Assembly (NCBI RefSeq): GCF_014230085.1
Contig: NZ_JACHVB010000035.1
Span: 62,001 to 126,000, forward strand
Direction of reading: 5' to 3'
Origin: Ruficoccus amylovorans
GTDB taxonomy: Bacteria > Verrucomicrobiota > Verrucomicrobiia > Opitutales > Cerasicoccaceae
Length of the DNA: 64,000 nt
How positions within the stretch are numbered: position 1 is the first letter of the stretch; each line of letters opens with the position of its first letter. The position numbers and the translations under genes are program-made. Below the pieces are notes generated by a model. The model did not search any database, had not been told where the DNA came from, and worked only from the letters and a program-made list of their open reading frames with translations. Positions 17,168 through 25,728 of this stretch are shown one piece after another.

Positions 17168-20100
17168 TCAGATTTCGGACGGAGGCAGCCAGCGGAAACT
17201 GACCAGCACGAACCGGCGGCCGAAGTTGTTATTGGCGGCGGTGGATGGGGAATCCTCTGGGGCGTCGGTAGCGTCCATCCAGTTCGGGACACGCTGGACA
17301 ATCGCCTCGCACCACGTCTCCGCCTCGGTCGTCCCGGTGAGCGGGCTCAGGGCGGCTCCGTAGGCGCGGATGCGGAAGGTGTCGGAGCGGGCGCTGAGGA
17401 CGGGGGCCAGCATCTGGAGGATGTCGTTCTGGAGCACCCAGCCGGGAGCACCGGCGGCGCTGGCGGGCGCGTGCTGCTCCCAGTTAACGGCCTCGCCCCA
17501 GATGGAGTCCTGCTCGGGTTCGCCGCCGAAGTTGTCCGCGTTGTTGACCGTTTGGTCAAGTGCGGTCTGGAGGGCGCCGCTGATCCCCGTCGGGCCATCG
17601 ACGAGTCGGCGGTTGACGAAGTCCGAGAGCGAGAGGAAGGGGCCGCGCAGGCGCACCTGCTCTACGATGGCGGTGGCGAGCGCGTCGAGTTCGGTCCCGT
17701 TTAGAGAGCGGAATCCGGCCCAGGCCTGAGGCTCGTCGCTGTCTTGGGCGTTGCGGCTGGAGGCCATCGGGTGCAGGAAACGCGGGATGGGGAACTCCAT
17801 TTCGGCGGGCTCCAGTTGCGCTTCGCTGTCGCTGCCACCGGCCACATTGTAGTAGCGGAAGACCGCCGATTGCTGGAGGGAGGAGAGCATGCTCTTCCAG
17901 GCGGGGATGGAGGTGGAGTTGACGTTGAAGGCCCCGTCAACCATGAGCGAAGCGGCGGCCGTATCAATGTCCCGCAGGCGGTCCTCGTAGTCGCTGTCGA
18001 AAGTCCCCGTGTCGGAGAAGTAGCGGTAGCGGCTGTTGGGGAGGGGCTTGCCGTCGCGGATGTAGTCCAGGTTAAAGTCCTCGAAGGGCGGATACTGCGT
18101 GCTCTGGGTAGGGGTGGGGACGGTGGAGAAAAACCACGCGTCGAAAAGCGCGTCATTGTAATACCATGACAAGTCGATGGCTTCGAGGGCGGTGTCGTTG
18201 CCGTCGATGGTGGCACCGTCCGTGTAAATGCGCTCGGTCAGCCCGCCAAAGGGCGGGGCGTAGGAGCCGCCCACGGTGTAGAGCGGTGCCGTGTCGAAGA
18301 CGCCGATATCGGCGTGCATGAACTGCCCGACGGAAAACAGCGGTTGGCGGGGGATTTCCTTGAGCACGACGCGCCGCTGGCCGGAGTTTGATACTGAGTT
18401 GCCCCAGGTGGTTGTCCCGCTCAGGGCCGTGTTAAGAGGTTTGCGGGAGTTCCAGTCGGAGCGGTTGAGGACGGAGACATCCCAGATCGGCGAGTGGACC
18501 TCGTCGGGGTGCCCGGCGCGGGTGTGCCAGGCCAGCGGATTGAAGTGCGCGATGAAGGGGAGCGAGTCCGCGCCGAGTTCGGTCTCACCGGTCTTGAGGC
18601 GGGCAACGAGGTTGGCGGCATAGAGGATGTCCGCATTGTTCGGGCTGGTCATCAGGTTGCTTTTGAGCAGGATATCGTAGTAATCATAGAGAGTCAGGTC
18701 CTCGCCGGGGGAACTGGCGTTGCGGGTCCAGAGGCTTGCGAAGGGATAGCTGCCCGAGGCTGAGTCCGGGGGGCGCAGGCCCCAGACATCGCGGAGGACG
18801 AAGCCGTCTTCGGGAGCACCGCCGTAGTTGGCCTCGGCCAGCGAGAGAGTGAGGCGGAAGTCATTGGGGTCGGTGCTGGCGGTGTTGGTGCCGAAGTCTA
18901 GCTCGAGCCGATCCTGTATCCAGTCGAGGTTCACGTTGGGGGCTGCGATCCCCTGTGAGGAAATGGCCCCGCGGAATGTGATATGGGCGTCGCCGTTTTC
19001 GGGGCCAACCAGTTGAACCGGAGTCTGGTTACTGCCCCATCCGCCGAAGCCGCCTCCGTAGGAGTTTTCAGCGTTGTAGCCGCCGGTGTCTTCGAAGCGC
19101 AGGGCGAATATCTTCATCTCGCCGGGCTGGAGGGTGGTCTGGTCGGAGATGGTCCGGTCGTTGCGGTTGTAGGTGGAAAACAGCTCAAGCGTGAAGTGCC
19201 CGGTGCGGGTGGTCGAATTACTGTTCTGCCACAGGTCCACGAGGTCGGTCATGCCGACGGAGAACAGATCCTTTTCCTCCGTGCTGTCGGTGTTGCGGGC
19301 CACGATTTGAGCTTTGACGGCCGGATCGTAGGTGACGCGATAGTCGCTGGCGTCGAGGGCGATGTTGTAGGGGTTCCACAGGACAACGAGGGGGCTGACC
19401 ACGTGCCGCCCGGATTTCAGGTAGGCCCATTTCTCCTGGTTGCTGTCACCTGAGGGGCGGTCGTCCCGCCAGGCCCAGGTGGATTGGCCAGCCTTGTAGT
19501 CCGAGGTGACGCCTCCGAAACGCCAGATGACCTGCTGCACGACGGGGGCAATCGGGTGCGAGGTCAGTTGCCAGTCGCGGATGCCGCCGTTGGCGAGCGG
19601 CACGGTTTCTATGTCGGCCACGTCGAACTCCTCCCGCGAACCGGTCCAGTCCGCCGGGAGTGTGTCGCGGGGGTCGAGCACGGGGAGCGTGCCGTCTGGG
19701 TTGCTGAGTAAGTGGTAAAGGTTGTACCAGGCCGCGAGGCTGTCCCAGCGGATCGGGAAAACGTCCAGCACCTGCCGTCCGGTCAGCTCCGCTAACTGGT
19801 CGCTGAGTCCGCGGGTGAGGTCGCGGCGCAGGCCGCCGTTTTTCACATCGGTGAGCACGCCGTAGCCGGAAGCCGTCAGGTCGTGAAAGTAGCCGCTGGC
19901 CGGGTCTGTCTCGTAAAAGATGTCGGCCTCCGCCAGGCTGGTGAAGCGGCTGCGCTGTCGCGCGCTGACCTTTTGGCTAAACGTCTCCAGTCCGTCGAGG
20001 GCGTCGATCTTGCCCCCCTCGGAGGGACCAAAGCGCAAGGCCTGCGAAAGCTGGCCGGTCGCGGTGTAGATCGCGTCGTTTTCCTCCCAGGTGCGGGGAT

Positions 20101-20764
20101 TGAGTTTGGCCTTGATGCCCTCGTCGAGCACGACCCAGGCGTACGCGACATCGGCCCCGTCCACCGCGATGCTTTCGGCCTCTACCGCCGGGATTGTTGC
20201 GCCCGCGCTGTCCGTGCGTTTGCTCACGAGCGTGACCGGGTTTGAGACGGTGCCGGTGATCGCGCCCAACTGGCTGTTATTCGCGGACATGGAGGCGAGC
20301 CAGCCGACAAAGGTTTTTGAGTCAGGGGCCAGCGGGTTGGCATGGTCGCTGCGCCACACGCCGGTCCAGTGTGCCTTGGCCGCATTGGGCGTGAGCCCGC
20401 TGTAACCGCCCTCAAGGATGTCGGCCCGCGCCGTTACCCGCTGGTCAGGGCCGGCTGATTTCTGGAGCTCTCCCAGTGCGCTTTCGAGGGCAAGGACTGC
20501 CGCCCGCTGCGCCCGCAGGTGCGTAAAGCTTTGGTTGGTGGAGGCCAAGTCCACGTGCACCAGTACCGACAGGCTCACCGTCAGCACGAGCAGGAACGAC
20601 ATCAGGGTCAAGGCGATGACCAGCGCGAAACCGGAAGCGGCTCCTGAGTCGGGTCGCCGATTGTCTCGATGGGCCGGGCCCGGTCTTGTCACCGTTGCGG
20701 CAAAGCCCTGCCGGTGTGTCCTGGTTGACGGCGCGAGCGGGGCAAGGGGAAGGCAGTTTCTCAT
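17168..20764 (-). CDS. Giant PilX/Verru_Chthon-type pseudopilin-like protein
   Basis: A 1198-residue protein whose N-terminus carries a type IV prepilin-like signature: a polar leader, then GFALVIALTLMSFLLVLTVSLSVLVHVDLA with the hydrophobic helix at about residues 45-70. The usual Glu at mature position 5 is not present in the classic place, as in PilX-type minor pilins. A helical segment ending ALGELQKSAGPDQ follows, then about 1050 residues of beta-rich passenger without known catalytic motifs. This matches the large verrucomicrobial 'Verru_Chthon cassette A' proteins as I remember them; that assignment needs a profile search. The 5' region carries a copy of the locus operator, so it seems regulated with the sulfatases. 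Confidence 0.72.
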   Translation of the reverse strand: MRNCLPLAPLAPSTRTHRQGFAATVTRPGPAHRDNRRPDSGAASGFALVIALTLMSFLLVLTVSLSVLVHVDLASTNQSFTHLRAQRAAVLALESALGELQKSAGPDQRVTARADILEGGYSGLTPNAAKAHWTGVWRSDHANPLAPDSKTFVGWLASMSANNSQLGAITGTVSNPVTLVSKRTDSAGATIPAVEAESIAVDGADVAYAWVVLDEGIKAKLNPRTWEENDAIYTATGQLSQALRFGPSEGGKIDALDGLETFSQKVSARQRSRFTSLAEADIFYETDPASGYFHDLTASGYGVLTDVKNGGLRRDLTRGLSDQLAELTGRQVLDVFPIRWDSLAAWYNLYHLLSNPDGTLPVLDPRDTLPADWTGSREEFDVADIETVPLANGGIRDWQLTSHPIAPVVQQVIWRFGGVTSDYKAGQSTWAWRDDRPSGDSNQEKWAYLKSGRHVVSPLVVLWNPYNIALDASDYRVTYDPAVKAQIVARNTDSTEEKDLFSVGMTDLVDLWQNSNSTTRTGHFTLELFSTYNRNDRTISDQTTLQPGEMKIFALRFEDTGGYNAENSYGGGFGGWGSNQTPVQLVGPENGDAHITFRGAISSQGIAAPNVNLDWIQDRLELDFGTNTASTDPNDFRLTLSLAEANYGGAPEDGFVLRDVWGLRPPDSASGSYPFASLWTRNASSPGEDLTLYDYYDILLKSNLMTSPNNADILYAANLVARLKTGETELGADSLPFIAHFNPLAWHTRAGHPDEVHSPIWDVSVLNRSDWNSRKPLNTALSGTTTWGNSVSNSGQRRVVLKEIPRQPLFSVGQFMHADIGVFDTAPLYTVGGSYAPPFGGLTERIYTDGATIDGNDTALEAIDLSWYYNDALFDAWFFSTVPTPTQSTQYPPFEDFNLDYIRDGKPLPNSRYRYFSDTGTFDSDYEDRLRDIDTAAASLMVDGAFNVNSTSIPAWKSMLSSLQQSAVFRYYNVAGGSDSEAQLEPAEMEFPIPRFLHPMASSRNAQDSDEPQAWAGFRSLNGTELDALATAIVEQVRLRGPFLSLSDFVNRRLVDGPTGISGALQTALDQTVNNADNFGGEPEQDSIWGEAVNWEQHAPASAAGAPGWVLQNDILQMLAPVLSARSDTFRIRAYGAALSPLTGTTEAETWCEAIVQRVPNWMDATDAPEDSPSTAANNNFGRRFVLVSFRWLPPSEI

Positions 20765-20820
20765 GGGCCTGCGGGGTCTAAAGGGGGAAGGGGAATCGGG
20801 GGAGAGGTGCTACACTCCTT

Positions 20821-20838
20821 TGGTAAAATAGTTTTATT
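20821..20838 (-). promoter_or_regulatory. Shared operator, copy 4 (pseudopilin-like gene)
   Basis: Read on the minus strand the site is AATAAAACTATTTTACCA, 16 of 18 matches to the consensus. It lies 57 bp upstream of the minus-strand ATG at 20764. Confidence 0.58.
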
Positions 20839-21237
20839 TATGGAAAAACTTACAAACAAGTCAACCGCTAAGATGACCGGCGGGCTGGCTTTGGTGTAGG
20901 ATTTATGGGCCTGTGCTATAGGGTAAGTGCGGGGGAGGAGGGTAGGGGAAAGGCTCCCCGCGGGGGTGAGGTGAGAGCAACGGTGCGGGGTGAAGCGCCG
21001 GTAGTAAAAGAATCTTTTTCGGCTTCCGGTTCAAGTGTAATCGCCGCTCCAGGGCCGGAGAACGCGGCGATGATGAAGCGTGGATATCTCGGTTTTGACC
21101 GTGTTTTACTGGCCTCGGGGATCGCGTGGAACCTTTCACTGGGGCAGGAGGGCGATGGGTTGATTAATTTTTCTTACGTAGCGAGTGTCGGTGTATTTGC
21201 TGGTTTATTGATTTTATAAATATTTTGTTTTTTAAAA

Positions 21238-21255
21238 AATAAAATTGTTTTTCTA
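21238..21255 (+). promoter_or_regulatory. Shared operator, copy 3 (PEP-CTERM gene)
   Basis: AATAAAATTGTTTTTCTA matches the consensus at 16 of 18 positions. It ends 26 bp before the ATG at 21282, the same distance as copy 2 before the paralogous gene at 11312. Confidence 0.6.
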
Positions 21256-21281
21256 TGAAAACTCTATAACACATCATATCC

Positions 21282-22019
21282 ATGAAGACCAAACTCCTAT
21301 CCCTTGCTCTCGCCCTCGCGGGCTCCCTTATCGTGTCTCAGTCGATGGCTACTGTCATTGTTGACGATGTTTTCGACAGTAGTGATGGCTGGGCCAAGAC
21401 CAATCCGGATGGCAAGCCTGGTGGCTGGTGGCCGAACGCCAGTGGAAACGCGGGGCTGACCCCGGTGGTGGGAACTTCTTTTTTTGTCATGACAGCGAAT
21501 CCGGACCGACAGTACCTGACCAAGACCTTCACTTCGGCTAATTTTACGGCAGAAGGGCAGGCTATCTTCGGTGGTTCGAATGACTACAAGATTATCGCCG
21601 GTACCTATACGGTCAGTGTGTATGTGGGAGCGGCCGAGGCTGCCCCGTTTGCAGGAGCCAGCCGCTACAACGCTTACCTGACGGCGGGCGGTAGCACTGT
21701 TGATGACCGCATCGCTGCGACTTCCAGCGTAAAAACACCTGTTCCGGGCGCGGCTGAGTGGCAGGAGTGGACTTTTACTTTTGTCATTGATGAGGATACG
21801 GTGACTCAGGGTGGTGCCAATGTGATTGGGCAGTCGCTGGGCGGTTTTGTTGATATTCGGTCGAGTTGGTCTTCGGAGCCGGGACTTAGCACCTACATCG
21901 CAACGGATGGGTTCAAGATCACTTATACGGCGATCCCCGAGCCTGCCGAATCGGCCATGATGTTGGGGGCGGTTGTGCTGCTCGTGATGGGGCTGATGCG
22001 TTATCGCCGCCGCCGCTAG
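21282..22019 (+). CDS. PEP-CTERM exported protein, paralogue of the protein at 11312
   Basis: A 245-residue secreted protein. The signal peptide ends near SQSMA, followed by the ~190-residue beta-rich domain shared with the 11312 protein. The C-terminus is a clear PEP-CTERM sorting tail: IPEPAES, a hydrophobic helix (MMLGAVVLLVMGLM) and the basic end RYRRRR. PEP-CTERM proteins are processed by an exosortase and usually go to the cell surface or extracellular matrix. The gene is monocistronic, with an operator upstream and a strong terminator downstream (22034-22065). Binding of the target polysaccharide or a matrix role is plausible; the function is not known. Confidence 0.82.
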   Translation: MKTKLLSLALALAGSLIVSQSMATVIVDDVFDSSDGWAKTNPDGKPGGWWPNASGNAGLTPVVGTSFFVMTANPDRQYLTKTFTSANFTAEGQAIFGGSNDYKIIAGTYTVSVYVGAAEAAPFAGASRYNAYLTAGGSTVDDRIAATSSVKTPVPGAAEWQEWTFTFVIDEDTVTQGGANVIGQSLGGFVDIRSSWSSEPGLSTYIATDGFKITYTAIPEPAESAMMLGAVVLLVMGLMRYRRRR

Positions 22020-22033
22020 CTTTGTTTTCTGTG

Positions 22034-22065
22034 CTTTAGCCGCACTCGAAAGGGTGCGGCTAAAG
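22034..22065 (+). terminator. Strong hairpin terminator after the PEP-CTERM gene
   Basis: CTTTAGCCGCAC (22034-22045) pairs perfectly with GTGCGGCTAAAG (22054-22065). The inner TC/GG extends the stem around a GAAA tetraloop. An AT-rich run (TACAATTTTTA) follows, so it should terminate transcription 15 bp after the stop codon. Confidence 0.8.
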
Positions 22066-22244
22066 TACAATTTTTACTTCCCACGGAATACTCTAAAGAC
22101 TGGGCCGCGTGGGTAAAATAGCCCAGGTCGCCCACTGGAGCGGATTTTGGTTCGTTTTCCGTGTCCCCGGTTCGGAAATTCTCAAAACTTGTCGCTCGCC
22201 CCTCATCGTATAGCAACATTGCACGTTCCCCCAATAACAGGAAT

Positions 22245-23612
22245 ATGTTAAAAAGCCTCTTCCTCTTCCTGTGCATCAGTGGATGTGCTTATGCCGCCTT
22301 CAGCGAGGCGCAAAGCAACCTTCCCCCTGTAATGATAACGTACGGCCCATGGGTTACCACACCCGATATCGGCGCCGTCACAATCGGGTTTGTAACTGAC
22401 ATAAACACCGGAGCCGGGATCGAATATCGAATCAAAGGATCTGACAACGAATGGTCCAGCCGCTGGCACACTGAGGCGGGCCAACTGATCAGCACTGGCA
22501 ATCGCCATGCGATCCGTCTTACAGGACTAGATCCCGAGAGCCAATACGAGTACCGTATCGTACTGTTCATACCTCCACAAAAACAGGAAGGAGACAATAA
22601 ATTCCGCGCCCAGTCCGAACTGCGCTTGCCTCGCACATTAAAGATCGAAGACGACGCCTTTAACTTTCGCCCGTTTTCCACCGAGGAAACGTACTCCTTC
22701 TTTGTTGTCTCCGATTTACAATTTCCAACAGAGCGCCGTCACCAAATTTTGCAGAACTACCATGACACTGGAATGAAAGATTCCCGCTTTGTCGTCCTGC
22801 TGGGAGACCTTACAAATTCCATAGACAACATCGAGACTGATATTCTTCAGGGAATCATTGAGAAGACAACCGCTCTTGGCGGCGCATCACAACCCCACCT
22901 CTTTATTCGCGGCAATCATGAGTGGAGGGGCCTGCAGTCCGATCTGTGGACATCCTACTTTGCAATGCCGGGGGGATCTACCTACGCAGCATTTCGCTGC
23001 GGCGACGCATTCTACATCGTGCTGGATACCGGAGAGGACAAGCCGCCCTACCCATTCACCGCCCACTATACAACTGCGAACATCGCTGAGCAGGAATTTA
23101 TGGACAGCCAAAAGGCTTGGCTGACATCCGTTGTGGAATCACAGGAGTTTAAGGCAGCCAAGTTCAGGATTGTTCTGGCACACTCTGCCCCCTACTCTCA
23201 CGCCGGGCGTTACATGAGCAGGGTGGTCAATAATCTCGTCGAAGATTTTTTTACAAGTGATGCTCCCGATAATCGTATTCACTTGTGGATTAGCGGGCAC
23301 ACCCATTTTTATGCACGCACGATTCCAGGGACAACACAGGCATACGCCCTGTCCCAACCGATCAAAAAATTCTATCGCGATGATCGCTATAGTTTCCCGG
23401 TTGTTACGCTCGATGGACCTACGTTCAATGGGCCGGAAGGTGATTTGCCGACTTCAGGGCTTAAAGTTGCAGTAGAAAAAGAGAGGCTCTTTCTGGAAAG
23501 CATACGCGAAGACGGAACCGTCTTTGATCGATTCGAAGTTCTGCCAGACGGCTCGATAAACGATCTCAACAAAGGCCTCTCATCCAGTCTGTTCACATTT
23601 GAGCCCTTATAA
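22245..23612 (+). CDS. Exported metallophosphoesterase (purple-acid-phosphatase-like)
   Basis: From ATG 22245 this is a 455-residue protein with a short signal peptide that also contains a lipobox (ISGC, Cys14). A fibronectin-like N-terminal domain (~25-125) precedes a calcineurin-like phosphoesterase domain. The metal-binding motifs occur in order: VSDLQFPTERRH (~157), LLGDLTNS (~186), RGNHEW (~223), LAHSAPYSHAG (~300) and SGHTHFYAR (~347). The first motif has Asp-Leu-Gln in place of the usual Asp-x-His. A phosphomonoesterase or phosphodiesterase acting outside the cytoplasm is likely. The gene is visibly poorer in G+C than its neighbours and has no copy of the operator, so it may be a later arrival. 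Confidence 0.85.
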   Translation: MLKSLFLFLCISGCAYAAFSEAQSNLPPVMITYGPWVTTPDIGAVTIGFVTDINTGAGIEYRIKGSDNEWSSRWHTEAGQLISTGNRHAIRLTGLDPESQYEYRIVLFIPPQKQEGDNKFRAQSELRLPRTLKIEDDAFNFRPFSTEETYSFFVVSDLQFPTERRHQILQNYHDTGMKDSRFVVLLGDLTNSIDNIETDILQGIIEKTTALGGASQPHLFIRGNHEWRGLQSDLWTSYFAMPGGSTYAAFRCGDAFYIVLDTGEDKPPYPFTAHYTTANIAEQEFMDSQKAWLTSVVESQEFKAAKFRIVLAHSAPYSHAGRYMSRVVNNLVEDFFTSDAPDNRIHLWISGHTHFYARTIPGTTQAYALSQPIKKFYRDDRYSFPVVTLDGPTFNGPEGDLPTSGLKVAVEKERLFLESIREDGTVFDRFEVLPDGSINDLNKGLSSSLFTFEPL

Positions 23613-23670
23613 GCGGCGCACAGCCCCGGTATTTTGTCCACGTGGCCTAGCTGTGGTGAGTTTAAAGTTT

Positions 23671-23803
23671 TCGGCATAATTGCTGGTCCATTTTCGATGC
23701 TTTGATTCTGGGATGCGCAGCATCAGAAAGTGCAGGGTCCGGCTGGACCAGCAATCTGCCTGCCGCGGGTGCGGGCTGCGTAAGCTCGCAATTATTATGC
23801 CGA
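23671..23803. repeat. Nested inverted repeats in a convergent intergenic region
   Basis: ATTGCTGGTCCA (23679-23690) pairs perfectly with TGGACCAGCAAT (23744-23755). The overlapping left arm TCGGCATAATTGC (23671-23683) also matches GCAATTATTATGCCGA (23788-23803) with a 3-nt insertion. The two pairings share ATTGC and exclude each other in part. The site lies between the convergent metallophosphoesterase and sulfatase genes and may be a bidirectional terminator or a relic of a repeat element. Confidence 0.5.
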
Positions 23804-23835
23804 GGACTTAAGGCTCGGGACACTGGCTGGTACAA

Positions 23836-25425
23836 CTAAGGGGCGATAGGCGTTTCGGTGCGCATCAGCGCATTCAGGTCCACGGCCATCTGGTCGAGGA
23901 CGGCTTGGGCTTCGGCGGGGGCGAGGCTGTCGGTCTGGCGAGCGGTTTCCCGGTGCAGGGCGATGGCCTGGTCGAGCACTTGCTGATCCAGGAATGGGTC
24001 GCCGGTAAGCGCACGCCAGTCGGCGAGTTGCTGCTTGAGCTCGCTCAGGACGTTTGCGTAGCGGGGATCGGCGGAGAGGTCACGGTATTCCCAGGGGTCG
24101 GATTCGAGGTCATACAGTTCGAACTCGGGCGGCCGCAGCGCGTGGCGGAAGGCGGTGGCAAAGGCCTCGTCCGTACCTGCGGGCAGTGCATTCATGAAAG
24201 GAATGTCGTGGTACTCCTTCCAGGGGCGGTTCCACTTGGGGTATAGATTATGGTTGAGCTTGTAGCGTTCAGTGCGGATGGCGTAGCTGGGGAAAAAGCC
24301 CTTGGGGCCCCAGTGCTGGAAAAATTCGCCGCCCATCACCGCGCGGGGCTGAGCGTCTCCGCTCAGTGTTCGCATCAGCGAGCGGGCGTCGCTGGGCAGC
24401 TCCGGAGCTTGTCCTCCGGCCAGTTCTGTGATGGTGGGCATGATATCGACGAGACTGACCAGTTCCGTCCGTCGCGAGCCGGGCTCGGCCTCGGGGGCCA
24501 CCACGATCAGGGGCACATGGAGGCTGACTTCGTAAACCATCTGTTTGCCGCGGGGCCAGACCGGACCATGATCTGAGGTGAAGATGATGATCGTGTTCTC
24601 GCGCAGGCCGCGTTCGTCGAGGGCCTTGAGTGCCCGCGCCACCAGGTCGTCCACCCGGCGGACGGAGTTGTAGTAGGCGGCGAGGTTTTCCATCAGGTTC
24701 GGGTTGGGGGCTGCTACTTCGGAGTCGGCCAGATAGGGCGGGAGAGGGAGTTCCTCGGCAGTGAGCGGATCGGCGGGCTTCCCGGCGTATTGGTTACGCC
24801 AGAGATTTTTCAGCTTGCTGGCGGATTTATTATCGATGCCGTGGGTGTCGAAGGTGTTGAGCATGAGGAACCAGGGGCGGTTTTGCTCCGCCGCCTCGTC
24901 CATCGTGCGCTCGGCCACGGCGGCGAGTTTTTCCGGGTCGCCCCAGGCGGTGTTTTTCGGCCCGATGTCAAAGGCCGGCTCCGGCTCAACGTGCAGCTTG
25001 TAGGTGACGGCGGTCAAGTACCCGGCGGCGCGGAGGGCGTCCATGAATGTCGGTGTGCCGGGTTGGATGCGGCTTCCCCGGCCCTTGAGCCCGATCTGGC
25101 CGTGTGCGTGCGGGTAGAGGCCGGTGAACATGCTGGCCCGCGATGGGCTGCAACTGGCCTGTGCGGCCCAGGCGTTTTCAAAAACTGCTCCCGCATCGGC
25201 CAGCTCATCAATCCCCGGTGTGTCAAAGGGCATGTCCCGATACGGGTTGATGTCGGTGCTCATATCCTCGGCTACGATGAGGAGGATGTTGGGCCGGCTG
25301 GTTTTCCCGGGGCTCGACTCGCTCTGAGCCCAAAGCGAAGTCGTCAGCAGGGCCAGGGATAGAAGGAGTATGGCTGCCGGGTGGATACCACACTGGCTTT
25401 GGAAGGGGGTGCGAAGAGAATTCAT
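23836..25425 (-). CDS. Exported formylglycine sulfatase (heparan-N-sulfatase-like branch)
   Basis: A 529-residue sulfatase with a signal peptide (to about residue 34, LWAQS). NILLIVAEDMSTDINPY forms the first metal site, and Cys92 in CSPSR is the residue converted to formylglycine. The IIFTSDHGPVWPRGK segment (~283) has the Asp-His of the second metal site. The VAEDMS variant of the first strand and the long C-terminal helical extension resemble the N-sulfoglucosamine-sulfohydrolase-like branch of S1 sulfatases. The substrate remains open. The gene is transcribed alone toward the convergent metallophosphoesterase, and its upstream region carries the weakest operator copy. Confidence 0.9.
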   Translation of the reverse strand: MNSLRTPFQSQCGIHPAAILLLSLALLTTSLWAQSESSPGKTSRPNILLIVAEDMSTDINPYRDMPFDTPGIDELADAGAVFENAWAAQASCSPSRASMFTGLYPHAHGQIGLKGRGSRIQPGTPTFMDALRAAGYLTAVTYKLHVEPEPAFDIGPKNTAWGDPEKLAAVAERTMDEAAEQNRPWFLMLNTFDTHGIDNKSASKLKNLWRNQYAGKPADPLTAEELPLPPYLADSEVAAPNPNLMENLAAYYNSVRRVDDLVARALKALDERGLRENTIIIFTSDHGPVWPRGKQMVYEVSLHVPLIVVAPEAEPGSRRTELVSLVDIMPTITELAGGQAPELPSDARSLMRTLSGDAQPRAVMGGEFFQHWGPKGFFPSYAIRTERYKLNHNLYPKWNRPWKEYHDIPFMNALPAGTDEAFATAFRHALRPPEFELYDLESDPWEYRDLSADPRYANVLSELKQQLADWRALTGDPFLDQQVLDQAIALHRETARQTDSLAPAEAQAVLDQMAVDLNALMRTETPIAP

Positions 25426-25506
25426 GGCTTTGGGGACTGGGTTGAGTAGTAATGGGCTCGATCTGATAACAGATCATTGAGCACATTTTGTGCACTATTT
25501 ATTTTA

Positions 25507-25524
25507 TTGTAAAACAGTATGAAA
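25507..25524 (-). promoter_or_regulatory. Shared operator, copy 5 (sulfatase gene), weaker match
   Basis: On the plus strand TTGTAAAACAGTATGAAA matches the reverse complement of the consensus at 13 of 18 positions, and the arm GTAAAACAGT is complete. It lies 81 bp upstream of the minus-strand ATG at 25425. Confidence 0.45.
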
Positions 25525-25690
25525 ATGCAGCGCCTGCCAAAATGCGTCAATCGTAATATGAGCCAGCCCGGTACGGGCGGCGCTCATGGGGAAATGTGGC
25601 GTCTGGGCGGATGAGGGGCAGCGGCAGTCCGGGCTACGCACGAAGCCTCGCGCAGCGTTAACGCTCTGCGCGTTTCGAAAGGTGGACACA

Positions 25691-25720
25691 CCGCCCTCAT
25701 ACGCTCAGGTCTGAGGGCGG
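25691..25720 (-). terminator. Hairpin after the RIC/NO-reductase unit
   Basis: CCGCCCTCA (25691-25699) pairs with TGAGGGCGG (25712-25720) directly after the minus-strand stop at 25729. A second palindrome (CGCGCAG...CTGCGCG with an inner AGCGTTAACGCT) follows at 25649-25672. Neither has a clear U-run, so termination is probable but not certain. Confidence 0.45.
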
Positions 25721-25728
25721 CACGTCGC

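Larger units (their letters stand above)
20765..21281. other. Divergent regulatory region between the pseudopilin-like and PEP-CTERM genes
   Basis: The region holds operator copies at 20821-20838 (serving the minus-strand gene) and 21238-21255 (serving the plus-strand gene). The last 70 bp before 21282 are very AT-rich, with TTGATT at 21208 as a possible -35 element. An open frame at 20905-21219 shows no homology-like features and is not called. Confidence 0.5.
25426..25728. other. Intergenic region between the sulfatase and NO-defence genes
   Basis: It contains the operator copy at 25507-25524 and two hairpins near the 3' end of the RIC gene (25649-25672 and 25691-25720). No gene is supported here. 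Confidence 0.5.

Noticed and set aside
17083-17301. Longer start for the small exported protein
   Set aside because: It adds a Pro/Ser-rich stretch that hides the clear signal peptide starting at 17082.
20905-21219. 104-residue open frame between the pseudopilin-like and PEP-CTERM genes
   Set aside because: Low-complexity composition, no ribosome site and no recognisable domain; it lies in a regulatory region.
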